DNA of 64,000 bases from Batkoa obscura (lineage: Eukaryota > Entomophthoromycota > Entomophthoromycetes > Entomophthorales > Batkoaceae): positions 1,116,001 through 1,180,000 of the forward strand of contig JASVEC010000009.1 in NCBI GenBank assembly GCA_030770535.1. Reading direction: 5' to 3'. Below are positions 23,763 to 35,209 of the stretch, one piece after another; the stretch's first letter is position 1, and every line of letters begins with the position of its first letter. Under the pieces are notes generated by a model, which was given only the letters and a program-made list of their open reading frames with translations, was not told where the DNA came from and ran no database searches. A program made the position numbers and the translations under genes.

Positions 23763-24189
23763 ATATTAATTTTGAAAAAATTATTGATTTATTTATTCAA
23801 TTCAGCTCCAAAATACTAATATTTTTTAAAATTTAGTTGATTTTAATTAAAGTTTAATCAATTCAAAAATACTGTTATTTAAAACAAGACATATGAATGA
23901 TAAAAATAATCAAATGTAGTGAGTGACTAAGCTACATTAAATTTAAAGATTCAAAAAGACGATTTATTAAATTTAATTTAATAAATTAATAGCAAAATAA
24001 GTTTAAAATAGTAATTCTTAATCCCCAACTAATTTGATTATCAAATATTATTGTTGTAATAAAGTTAATTAAATATTTGCTCAAATGATTTTTTATTTGT
24101 TTTTGATTATATTTAAAACTATACTTTAACTTCTGTATTGACATAAACTTCTATGTAACTTCAGAATCTAGTAAAATAATCTTTGAATA

Positions 24190-24286
24190 GGGGGTGTTTT
24201 TTTGGGTTCATCACTTTTTCCATCTTTTAAGCGCTATTTGGGCGGAAAAACTGTAGTAAAGTTCTTAAACATAAAAATACATCCCC
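24190..24286 (-). mobile_element. 97-bp foldback MITE-like element, copy 4
   Basis: Reverse orientation: begins GGGGGTGTTTTTTTGGG and ends AATACATCCCC, with perfect AATA direct repeats at 24186-24189 and 24287-24290. It lies about 150 bases upstream of the cap methyltransferase start. Confidence 0.85.
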
Positions 24287-24437
24287 AATATTAAGTTCAA
24301 TTTTAGCATATAATTAACGTATACTTGTTTTAATTTTGAAAATTAAGAAATTTTCATATTTTGCAAAAAAATTCTCATAAATCTAACAGCTCAAATTTTC
24401 AATCTTGTTTTCCTTTTTTTAACCTAAGTCCGCAACA

Positions 24438-25781
24438 ATGAATCACCAGAACAATGAACAATTAGAAACAGAAAAAAGTGAAAAAATAGAAACCATAGTT
24501 AATGAAGTAGCTCAACATTACAATTCACGTCCTGATTTAGGTTTACAAAAACGAAAAGAGTCAGTGATCTTAAATTTACGTAGTTATAATAACTGGGTCA
24601 AGTCGATATTGATCAATAAATACGTCCAGAGAAATAGTGTTGTATTAGATATTGGATGTGGTAAAGGTGGCGACTTATTAAAATTTGGTAAAAAAGGAAT
24701 CAGTAATTATATTGGAGCAGGTAAGTTTTAATACTTTTTTTTAAATTTTGTATTGAAAATGAAAGATTAATGGGATGATCAACTTTAGATGTTGCTTCAG
24801 TATCAATTGAACAAGCTCGAGAACGATATAATAGTATGAGATATAAAGATTTTCCAGCTCAATTTTTTGTACATGATTGTTATGGAGTAAGGTTTCATCA
24901 TCTTTTTTTCCTATTTGAAAATGAAATTAATTGATCAATTTTTATATAGAAACCATTAAAACCTATTTTACCTTCAAACTTTTCAGCAGATGCTATTAGT
25001 ATGCAATTTTGTATGCATTATGCTTTTGAAACGGAAGAAAAAGTGAGAATGATGTTGACAAATGTTTCTCAAAATTTAAATAAAGGTGGTCATTTTTTTG
25101 CTACAATACCAAACTCAAATTGGATTGTGTAAGTTCATTTTTATATTAATATCAATATTCTATATATTATATCGAATTAAGTTAATATTGGAGAATGAAT
25201 TTTGAATTAAAATAGATTAAATTATTAATTTTATTTTTATATAGAAAAAAGATAAAAAACAGTAATAATTTAGAATTCGGTAATAAAGTTTATAAAATAA
25301 GATTTGAAACAAAGGATTTATTTACAATCTACGGACATAAATATTATTTTGAATTACAAGATGCAGTTGAAGATTGTCCAGAATATTTAGTTCATTTCCC
25401 AACATTTGAAAAGTAAGTTAGTTATCCAGACCTCTCATATTTATTCATATAAATTAAGAGAAATCGAATTTGAAATTTAGATCAAAATAATATCTTATTA
25501 ATTATTAATTTCTATTTTCTTAGATTAGCTAGGGAATATGGCTTAAAATTAATATTTAAAATGGATTTTCATAGTATTTATAAAAATTTCTCTAATGTTA
25601 ATTATTATAATGAATTATTATATCGTATGAATGTAATATCGGAAGATACTACTTCTATTGCTTATGATTTTGATAATAATCAATGGGAAGCTTGTGGTAA
25701 GTAATTTTGATTTTTGATTATGTTTTATTTTAATAATTATCTTTAGGTATTTATCTTGCAGTTGCATTTGAAAAAGTTTAA
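24438..25781 (+). CDS. ABD1: mRNA cap guanine-N7 methyltransferase
   Basis: Transfers methyl from SAM to the guanine cap of nascent mRNA in the nucleus. Six exons (24438-24720, 24789-24886, 24950-25128, 25245-25412, 25524-25696, 25747-25781) give 311 residues, shorter than yeast Abd1 (436) because the N-terminal extension is only about 40 residues. The cap-binding segment HYNSRPDLGLQKRKESVILN and LRSYNNWVKSILI precede SAM motif I, VLDIGCGKGGDLLKF. DAISMQFCMHYAFETEEKV, FFATIPNSNWIV and YFELQDAVEDCPEYLVHFP follow in the family order. The C-terminal GIYLAVAFEKV closes the Rossmann sheet. All conserved blocks are present, so it is likely to be functional. Confidence 0.94.
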
Positions 25782-26088
25782 AAAGAATAGGAGAGATAAA
25801 TGAGAATGTGTTAAATAATACTAAAAGTGTGTATCTTAAAAGAAATGAACGCTCTGTAATTGGTTATTGATATAATAATAAATAAATAGTTACTATTTTT
25901 TATGTTTAAACATTGTCTTGATTTTTTATTTAATGAATTACTAAATTTAGTAATTTTCATAATTCTATTTCGTGGATTAATTTTAGTTATTGTATTTTTA
26001 ATTTATTAATTGTTCTTTAAAGAAAATTCAATTTATAAAATTTAATTTGAAATTTCAAATATTTTAACTTTTTTCAAATATTTTAAAA

Positions 26089-28497
26089 ATGAATAGTAAA
26101 TAATTACTAAACAATTTAAATAATTCCATTGAATCATAGAATCTTTTAGATCGAAATTCCAATAGCCCTGAAATAGAAAATATTGGTATGACACCATATC
26201 GAGATCATGATTTACAGATAGAGGAAACAATTGAACCTAATCGAAATTCAACATCCACTATATCTTCTGATGAAGGTATTGAAGATTCAACTTTAGGTTA
26301 TAAAAATCAATTTACTGGTGAATATATACCCAATTATTTAGTAACTACCAATAAAGAATTAGCTGGTTTTTATGCCATTGGAATATCCGTAAGTATTAAC
26401 TTATCTTTTCTCTTATTTCCTAACAAAGAAATAAACAAAAAAACAAAAACAAAGAAACAATATAGCACTTAAATTATCTAATAATCTTTAACTCTGTTTT
26501 AATTTCTATAGAATAATCCTTATTTAATGATTGGACTGTCCTTAGCTATTCCCATATTATTAGAAACATATGCAGCAAAAGCAGGTCTTAATATAGATGG
26601 TAAAACAGCTTGTGATACTAGTAAAATTGGATATCAATGTATTTTACCAATTGCTGGATTTTATATTACATCTTCAGCCTTTTCTTTGTTTACAATGGCC
26701 TTATCTGTTTTATTACAGGCCATATTCTTTATTGCGCTTTCTTCGTTGGCAGATTATGGAAGTAAGTTTATTATTATTATTTAAATTATTATTATTTTAT
26801 AAACTAATTTTATAAACTAATTTTATTAGATTATCGTAAATCTCTTTTATTACTTTCTAGTTTTATTGGTAGTATTTCAATGATATTACTCTCTTTTATT
26901 ACTAGTTTTAAATTATATTGGTTATTAGCTATATTATCTATTATATGTAATGTAAGTTATGGAGTATCAACTGTATTTTTTTATGCTTATATAACTACGT
27001 TAACAAGATTTCATCCAAAAACAGTAGCTGCATTAGCTATTGGAGATCAAAATCATTATTTAAAAGTCAAAGATGAAGTAGCAAATAGTATTTCTAGTAA
27101 AGTTAGTATTTATGGGTTTGTATCTTCTTTTATTACTATGTTATTATGTGGTATGTTAGTAGTTGTTTATTATAATGAAAAGAAAGCAGAAACACAAATT
27201 TATTTATTAAAAATAATTTGTTTAATTTGTGGAATCTTATGGTTAATAGGAATATTATTTCAATTAATCTTATTAAAAAAAAGAGAAGGTGGAAAGATAC
27301 CTAAAGATCAAAATATTCTATTATTTTCTTTTAGTGAATTAGTTAATACAATGAAACAAGTTAAAAAATTACCTAATACTTTTTTTTATCTTTTATCTTG
27401 GATGTTATTATCAGATGCTACTTCTTCTATTGGTATGGTTGGTATTTTATTTTCTAAAGTAGAACTAGGTATGAATATTAAACAATTAATGTTTATTATT
27501 ATATTAGTTTCATTATGTGGAATTATTGGTAAGTATATTATTATTATTATTAATTATTATTATTAATTATTATTATTAATTATTATTATTAATTATTATT
27601 ATTATCATTAATTATTATTATTATTATTAATTATTATTATTATATATATTCTATATTTAATTATAATATATATTATAATATATTAATCTATTTAATATTA
27701 AATTAGGTATCTATTTATGGTTATTTATACAACGAATATTTGAATTAAGAACAAAAACAATGTTAATAATAATTACTAGTTTATATATATTATTACCATT
27801 ATATGGTATTATAGGAATATTTACAGATAAATTTGGATTACATTATCAAAATGAAGCCATAATATTTTCCTCTTTTTATGGGTTTTTATCTGGAGCCTTA
27901 AATTCATATTCAAGAGTTCAATATTCAGAGTTAATCCCATTAAATCGAGAAAATCAATTTTTCGGATTATATGAAATAACAGATAACGGATCTTCTTGGA
28001 TTGGTCCATTTATTATTGGTATTATTTCATCTCAAACTAATAATTTAAGATTTGGTTTTTTATTTATATTACCAATGTTATTATTATCTATTACTTTATT
28101 ATTATTTGTTAATATCAATAAGGGAATTGATGATGTTTTATATTTTTCAAATCAAGATAGTTATCTTCAATTAAATGATAATGATTATATATTAAATAAT
28201 AATAATATGAATAATATGAATAATAATGAAGAAGATACAAATAATAATAATATGAATAATAATATGAATAATAATCAAAATTCATATTCTTTATGGGATC
28301 AAGAAGATAACGATCCCGATTTTTATGAACCTAATAATTTTAATTTATCAATTTATAAATATCCAAATAACAATAGTAATAATAATAATAATAACTCAAA
28401 TAGAGTAGATAATAATGATAATGTTATTACAAATAATCCAAATGAATTAGAGCACAATACAATAATTGATCCTTGGAAAAATAATCAATTAAAATAA
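26089..28497 (+). CDS. ATG22: Atg22-like vacuolar amino-acid effluxer (MFS)
   Basis: Exports amino acids from the vacuole after autophagic breakdown. Five exons (26089-26095, 26150-26388, 26512-26761, 26830-27528, 27707-28497) give 661 residues. The first coding exon would be only 7 bases (ATGAATA); if that is wrong, the start is the ATG at 26188. Diagnostic Atg22 blocks are ELAGFYAIGIS, LMIGLSLAIPILLETYAAKA, ALSSLADYG-N-YRKSLL and GVSTVFFYAYITTL. About twelve hydrophobic helices follow, with AIGDQNHYLK in a loop. SRVQYSELIPLNRENQFFGL and GSSWIGPFIIG are the usual late motifs. The C terminus (about 100 residues) is Asn-rich, encoded by AAT repeats. The fourth intron (27529-27706) holds an ATT-rich microsatellite. 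Confidence 0.9.
27532..27650 (+). repeat. (ATT)n-type microsatellite inside the ATG22 intron
   Basis: Interrupted ATTATTATTA units fill most of a 178-base intron, which is about three times the usual intron length here. It could lengthen or shorten without affecting the protein. Confidence 0.85.
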
Positions 28498-28610
28498 TAT
28501 TAAAATAAAATAAAAAGTATTCAATTTTATAATAATAATAATGATAATAATAATAATAACAATATTATTATTATTGTATTCCTTTATTAATATTTTATTA
28601 TGTTCTGTTT

Positions 28611-29270
28611 TTAAATAAACCTTTCCATATTTTGATTATTTAATTTATAACCATTACTAAAATTAATAATATCCATTTTGTTTTTATTAATTAATTTAAT
28701 ATTATTAATTAATAAATAATATTTAGGTAAACATTTTATATATAATAAATTCTTTTTCCTATTAATTTTAAAACTACCTATTATTTCTTCTGGATAATTA
28801 TTATTTATATTATTATTCTCTTCTATTTTTTCTATTGGTTGTTCTTCATTAATATATAGTTGAATTGTTTGTCCTCGAAAGGTAGTGTGTAAAGGGAACT
28901 AATGAAGAATAAAAAAAGTTAATATTTTGAATTTATGTTATTATATTAATATTTTACTTTCCAACCTAATGTTCTTTCTTTAAGTAATATATCTTCAATT
29001 GTATCCAATTCCCAATTAATTTTCATAATTTCTTTATCTACTTTGTTGGCTTTACTAACCTTAGTTTCATCTTGTGAATATTTTGATTCCTAAATAAAAA
29101 TAAAATAAAATAAAAAAAGTAATAATATAAAAAATAATAACTTACTTGTAATAAATACCAATTTTTTAAAGTATTAATTATTAATTCCCCACCTCGAATA
29201 CTCATCTTTTTTTCTAATTCTTGATATTTTATATCTTTAGGAATTCTCTATTAATAATAAGCAATTATTA

Positions 29271-29322
<52 letters not shown>

Positions 29323-30283
29323 CTAGAGATATTACCATTTCTTCTTGTAAAAGTATTTTCCCTGCATCAAATTTTAAATGAGATAACTCTTGTACAGAGA
29401 GTCCACCAATTTCATCTTGATTTAACATAGTATGTATCAAAGGAGCAGAACCACGATATCTAAAATAGAAAAAAAGTCAAAAAAAGCTCATTAATATCTA
29501 TATCAAATTGTGCATTTCCTTTCAATTAAATTAAAAAAAATTATTTTCTTTTATAATAAATGCTTTCTCTTATAAATTATTTCATATCTATTTTTAACTT
29601 ACTTTGGTAACAGTGAAGGGTGTAAATTGATCCCACCAAAATTAAATTGATTTAATAAATTAGTAGGTAAAAAATAACCAAAAGAAACTACAATGGCTAA
29701 ATTGTTTTCTTTTAAATCTAAATCTGGTTGCCATAATCCAATTTTTTTTGGTGGGGGATGAGATACAAATAAATTTTGTTCTAAAGAGTATTGTTTTAAT
29801 GGAGCTAAAAAAGAAAGTGAAAAGTTAATTTTATGAGTTTAAATAGAATTATAAATAGTTAAGTTTTTGAAATAACTTACTCGGTTTTAATACTTTGTAG
29901 CCACGTCCTGATTTACCATCAGGTGGGGTAACTACTTGAATCGAATTGATATGTAAATCATTAGAAGAATTAACTGTTTGTAATGGATATATTATTACAA
30001 ATATAAAGAATAAAAATAAATAGAACAATTTACTCTCATTTTGTATTTGCTTTTGATGAAGTAAAGCTTTAATACTCTCAATACTAAAGTTATCGGTTCC
30101 AAAGAAAGTAATGTTTACTGGGGTTGGCTAGAGAATACAAGATCTTAATTGAAAGTTAATTGATAATAGTAGATATCCTTTACTTACAGTATTGTTTTTT
30201 ATTGAGGTAGAATAACAATTGATATAAATTTTTAATTTAGTTGGAAATATAATAGTTAATCGAGGATGTTTTAATAATAACAT
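28611..30283 (-). CDS. FMT1: Mitochondrial methionyl-tRNA formyltransferase
   Basis: Formylates initiator Met-tRNA for mitochondrial translation. On the minus strand the first five exons are 30283-30188, 30127-30034, 29973-29881, 29804-29603 and 29459-29336; the sixth starts at 29247, and at least two more lead to the stop at 28611. The start MLLLKHPRLTIIF... is Arg/Lys-containing and lacks acidic residues, as a mitochondrial presequence should. Core motifs are ITFFGTDNFSIESIKALL, VVTPPDGKSGRGYKV, NLAIVVSFGYFLP, and the 10-formyl-THF site GGINLHPSLLPKYRGSAPL. A C-terminal domain (FRGQTIQLY, YYLLINNIKLINK) follows. The gene is divergent from NCS2 with about 105 bases between starts. Confidence 0.9.
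29270..29326 (+). repeat. (ATT)n microsatellite in an FMT1 intron
   Basis: Roughly fifteen near-perfect ATT units between two FMT1 exons, within an 88-base intron (29248-29335). Confidence 0.88.
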
Positions 30284-30388
30284 AATAAATTTTAAAATAA
30301 AATTTAAGTTTTAAGTTTTCAAAGCTCTTATACTTTTATCTTTTTTTTTGATTTTTAAAAAAATTTCAATTTTATTAAATAAACAAAT
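30284..30388. promoter_or_regulatory. Short divergent promoter region FMT1/NCS2
   Basis: Only 105 bases lie between the two start codons. It is rich in T and A tracts. No specific factor site can be named, but both transcripts must start within or very near it, so their expression is probably linked. Confidence 0.5.
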
Positions 30389-31984
30389 ATGTGTGATGTT
30401 AATCAAGAAGATTTAATGGTACCTAAGGGTAAATTTAAAGAATAATAAAATACAATAATGAAATAAACTTATTACTCTTAATCTTATAGAATTTGTCAAA
30501 CCAAAGGACCAAAATTGCATCAAATGTAAAACGGAAAAAAGTTCTTTAATTGTAAGAAATATACGTTATTGTAAGTAAGTACATATAAACACTTTAATAT
30601 AGATAATAATTTAATATTAACTATTAATTCCTAATTAGATCTTGTTTCTTATATAATTTTGAAGGTAAATTCCGAAGTATATTAAATCGAACCCGCTCCA
30701 TCAATGATAAAAATTGTCAAAATATGTTATTGGCTTTTTCAGGAGGTATATCTTCAAGGTAAATGATAACTCAATTAATGCAATAAAATTAAAATTAAAT
30801 TGAAATTGTTGATTTATCTAGAGCCATGTTACAATTAGTTAAAAATTTTACTACCCCACATAATAAATATGGTAATATTTTAGTTTGTCATATTGATGAG
30901 TCCATAGTCTTAGATAATTATGTAAGTCTTTTATCTCTTTCATTGTCCACTAAAAATTCATTGATACTAACCAAATCAAATTATTAGAATAATAATGTTA
31001 ATGAACTTGAATCCATTGTTCAAGGGTACAAATTTGAATATAAAAAAATTAATTTAGAATCTATTTATCAACAAGATGAAAATGAGAATAAGAGAAGATT
31101 GCTTGAATTACTTGATAGTTTAACTAATTTAACTGAAAAAGAAGATTTAATTCAAAATTTAAAGCATACTTTATTAGTACAAATAGCAAAAGAATCAAAG
31201 TAATATATAGTTATATATATATATACAATAATGAAACATTAATATTAATTAATTCTAATTTAGTTCTTCTATGTTATTATTGGGTGACTCTTCTACAACA
31301 ATTGCTATTAAAACTATTGCATTAACATCCAAAGGTCGTGGTTTTTCATTACCATTTGAAATAGCAACGGAATCTAATTGTTATCAAGGTAAGTTCATTA
31401 CAATTTCTTTTCCCTACTCTTCTCACTAACCCATCTCTCTCTTCTTAGGCGTCACTTTACTTCGTCCAATGAGAGATAGTATTAACAAAGAAATAGCTAT
31501 GTTTAATTATTTTAATCAATTAAGTACCCCTTGGTTATCAACAATTTATACTAAAAAACCCGGACGATCCAGTATTTTTCGATTAACGGAAGAATTTATT
31601 ATTAATTTAGATAACGGATTTCCATCCACAGTATCGACCATTGTTAGAACAGCTAATAAATTGACACCTAATAATAAAGTAGATGCGAAAAAATGGTGCT
31701 TATTATGTTTAAAGTAAGTTTTATTTATTATATTAGTTTAATAAAATACATATTTATTTTGACTTTTATTTAGCCCAGCGGAAAAGGATATTGTTCAATG
31801 GAAAAATAAAGTAATGTTAAAAAAGTTGGACCAAGTTGGAGAGCAAAAGGAAGAAATAATGGATAAAGATAGTGTTAATCAATACTTTTGTTATGGCTGT
31901 ACTACTATTTGTGAGAAATTTGAACAAGAAAAATTACCTAATTATGTTATAGAAGGGATGGAGAAATTGAAACAAAACAATTAA
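30389..31984 (+). CDS. NCS2: Cytoplasmic tRNA 2-thiolation protein 2 (Ncs2/Ctu2)
   Basis: Works with Ncs6/Ctu1 and Urm1 to thiolate U34 of Lys, Glu and Gln tRNAs. It is assembled from multiple short exons; the first two are 30389-30428 and 30490-30574. An N-terminal zinc motif (CIKCKTEKSSLIVRNIRYCK-SC) is followed by FEGKFRSILNRTRSI. The PP-loop-like segment LLAFSGGISSRAMLQLV, and VCHIDESIVLDNY, follow. GDSSTTIAIKTIALTSKGRG and the FSLPFEIA block are typical of the Ctu2 core. A C-terminal pair of cysteines (CYGCTTICEKF, with an upstream CLLCL) forms the second zinc site. The FSGG motif is present, but Ctu2 proteins are generally regarded as the non-catalytic partner. Confidence 0.9.
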
Positions 31985-32140
31985 AGCTGGAGACAAGTTT
32001 TATAGAAGAATAAAAGAAAGAAAGAAAGAAGGGATAATTTTTTTATAGATAGAATGTAAGTGAAGGATTTTTTATTATTATTGAAATAAATAAAAAATAA
32101 AGATATTAATTTTTTTTGTTTTTAAGTAATATTTTGAATT

Positions 32141-32747
32141 TTAATAATCATTATAATATAATTGATAATTAAATAACCTTTCTTTTGATATTGGACTCAA
32201 TAAAAATGTTTTACCTCTTAAAGCAGTTCGATAAATACATTCTATTAAATCAATTAAATCTTGTTTTTCTTTTAATGTACCAATAAGTTTGGAATGATCT
32301 GGTAAACTAGAAAAAAGTAGAAAATATAGATTAGTATATTTTAAATGGTATATTTGATCCAAGTAGTGATATTTTACCCATAATCTACTTTAATATGATG
32401 ACCGTTAAAAAAGAAGATTGTGGATGGAATATAATTTATATCAAAATAATTTAAATAAGTTTGAAAATTTTCATTCTCTTTATCCAGTTCTAATTCAATT
32501 GTAAATACTACTGCCATATTACTTAAGTTAATCACACTCTTTGATAACTATTAAAGTGAATGAAGAATTTAATTAAAGATTAATGTTTTTAGAAATAGGG
32601 GATTAGTAAATGAAAAATTACTATATTATCTAAATGCATACAAGTAGAATCAAATTGATTTCCAAATCTCAATATTAATACTTTATTCACTGTTTCTTGA
32701 ATTATTTGACTTAATTGCGCTTCATTACAGATCCTTGGTAAGTCCAT
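32141..32747 (-). CDS. TXNL4B (Dim1-family thioredoxin-like protein)
   Basis: Dim1-family proteins are thioredoxin-fold components linked to the U5 snRNP; TXNL4B binds Prp6 in animals. Three exons (32747-32622, 32547-32378, 32306-32141) give 153 residues, close to the usual 149. VLILRFGNQFDSTCMHLDNI, YFDINYIPSTIFFFNGHHIK and PDHSKLIGTLKEKQDLIDLI, then CIYRTALRGKTFLLSPI, match TXNL4B more closely than Dim1. No thioredoxin CxxC motif is present, as expected for the family. A short insertion (ELELDKENENF) makes one loop longer than in animals. The canonical Dim1 gene should lie elsewhere. Confidence 0.88.
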
Positions 32748-33268
32748 TTTAAGTTATTATTTCTAAAAAATTAATGGGTTTGATTTCATTATTCTTATTT
32801 TGCAAAAATTAAGTTTGATGAAACTAATGTTTTGATCTTAATTTTACTCTCAATTTTTATTTTAAAAATTCCAATCTCTAAAATAGATCATTTCCATGTT
32901 CCAAAAAATCAATATTATTTTAGTATTTATTTATTTTATAATAAAACTGAATGATACATTTGATACATTATTACCTATGTTTTATTATTAAAAAGGAAGT
33001 TCTCATTTGTATTTTATTACATTACCATTTTATTAAGTAACCGTCACTAAAACGTAATGGTCATAAATGAAAGAATTCAATGAGAATAAATGTTGGCTAA
33101 AATCAAAGGTTTAATATAAGTGATTTAAAATGAACAATTTTAAAGAGTAATAAATTTAATAAAAAAATTAAAATAAAGAATCATTAAATTTAAATTGAAT
33201 AATTTTTCATTTCATTATTTATGTAATATAAATTATTTGTCTACATTATATAATAATCAAGATGTTTG
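32748..33268. other. Intergenic stretch between RNF14-like and TXNL4B genes
   Basis: AT-rich spacer downstream of the RNF14-like gene and upstream of TXNL4B (both minus strand). No gene or repeat is recognised. Confidence 0.4.
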
Positions 33269-34799
33269 TTACATAAAATCAAAAGGATCAAATTCAAACT
33301 CTTCTTCTTGAACACCTTCAAATAATAACATATGACATGTAGATCGAATATCATTAAAGTGTTGATAAGGGTTATATTTATCAATAATTTGACCACAAGA
33401 ATAACAGAAATGAGTATCACAAACAGCACAAATCATGTGATTACAACCATGTGATTTTTCAATACAAGTTAAACATTTAGGACAAGGTTGAGCATTGTTT
33501 AATTTCCAATTGTTAAATTGAAAATCTAATTCAAATTCTTTAGCAAATTTTTGTAAATTTTTTAATCCATATTTTAATTCTAATTGTGCTAATTCTAAAT
33601 TATTTTCTTTCAATTTCGCTTCATGATATTGTTTACCAAGTTGATGATTCTTAGGTAGTTCACAGTAAGTTAAACTACCATGCCATGTTCGTTTACAATA
33701 ATGACAATAAGCATAATGACATTTAATACAGATACATAATTTTTCATTTTCTTCATTTCTTAACATTGGGGTATTAGAACTTTCAATTGGACACCATGTA
33801 CTTAATGGATCCATATCATACTTTTGTTTATTAAATAATTTTAAATATCTATTATAATCATCTTCACTTAATAATTCTCTTATATCTTCTAAATCTGGTC
33901 GATCTTCTTCTATATTTATTTTACCTTGTTTTCGATTTATTCGACATTCTTCATGGGGACACAATACAGAATAAACTAATCCTTCTCGTATCATCATTTT
34001 AAAAAAATCCGATAAACATTGTTTACAATAAACATGTGAACATTTTTTTAATGATATACTATCTCGTCCTCGTTTGATGTCCCAACAAATACCACAAGAA
34101 TGTGGTATTATATTAAACTCTTTTTTTACTAAATAATAATCCCATTGTGTTATTATATCTTTTATTATATTATTGTTGATTTTATTTGAACTCATTTTTA
34201 GGATACTTTCAGGTATAAATTTAGTGATAAATTTATACTTTAAAGAGTCTAAATTAACTAAAAAATATTAATATAAATTAAAAAAATAAAAACAAAAATA
34301 AAAGGCTTACTTTTATTGATTGTTAAACCATCTAAATAGTTTAAATATTCTAATAGATAATTTTGAATAAAATCAATATAAATAAATAAAATCTACAAAA
34401 AAAATTAATTTATTATTTTTTTATAATATAAATTATTAATTTACTTACCTCTGCTTTTTCTTCTTCCCATAAACATTTTAATTTGTCTTTAACTTTATTA
34501 TTATCTTCTTTACTCAACCAAAAACAAAATAATTTAATACTTGGTGCTTCTTTCGGATACTTGTCTCCTAACTCAAAACAAAGAAATATTGGTGGTAAGT
34601 ATTTAACAAAAATAGTATCTTGATTAAAATAAACTTTATAATTCGATTCTAATTGAACATCAATTTTTATTAAACCAGAATACTTATTAGTGAAATTTAA
34701 CTCTTGATTTAATTCTTTATCATTTAATTGAATATCCGATTCATATATACTACTTAATGCTAATAATTCATTCTCAATAACTTCTTCAGTTTCATTCAT
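33269..34799 (-). CDS. RWD-RBR E3 ubiquitin ligase, RNF14-like
   Basis: Three exons (34799-34449, 34392-34311, 34257-33269) give 473 residues; human RNF14 has 474. An N-terminal RWD domain (ENELLALSSIYESDIQLND, the YPKEAPSIKL loop) is followed by a RING1 (CGICWDIKRG, CSHVYCKQCLSDFFKMMIRE, CPHEEC). The IBR (CPIESSNTPML, CICIKCHYAYCHYCKRTWHG) and a RING2 (CPKCLTCIEKSHGCNHMIC, then CDTHFCYSCG) follow. The RING2 Cys in GCNHMIC corresponds to the catalytic cysteine that accepts ubiquitin in RBR ligases and is present. The ending YNPYQHFND matches the RNF14 tail. RNF14 acts on ribosome-bound and RNA-crosslinked translation factors; a similar job here is inference. Confidence 0.9.
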
Positions 34800-35209
34800 T
34801 GCTTTTAAATATGAGTTAATTGAAGAGTTGGTTTTTATACTGGATTTATTATAATTATTAAAAAAAAATAATTGATTATTGATCTTTTAAGTATTAAACT
34901 TTGAATTCATTTTTTTTGTAAAATTGCAAAGTGATTTTTTATTGCTTAGAAAATATGAGTCAATGTGCTTTTGAATTCTACAAAACAAATCTAATTTTTA
35001 ATTTTCATGACTAAATTTGAAAAGTTAAATACACTTTTTCTTGCCCAAAAAATGTCAACTTAGATTTAATGTTGTATGACGTTAAAATGCTTAGAATCAT
35101 CGACCTTGTATCATGAACACAATTTCCATTATAAATAATAATAAATAAATTATATTTCAACTTCAATTAATTAATCTTCTTTAATAATTTTAATGCTTAA
35201 TAAGTGATA
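34800..35209. other. Divergent spacer between RNF14-like and transcription-factor-like genes
   Basis: 410 bases between two divergent starts. I looked here for an upstream exon encoding a Zn2Cys6 cluster for the gene at 35210 and saw no suitable run of Cys codons. Confidence 0.45.

Larger units (their letters stand above)
22035..24437. other. 2.4-kb repeat-bearing intergenic region
   Basis: Extremely AT-rich and without a supportable gene. It holds three foldback elements (23235-23333, 23664-23762, 24190-24286) and an (ATTT)n run at about 23486-23520. The last ~150 bases should contain the promoter of the cap methyltransferase gene. Confidence 0.5.
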
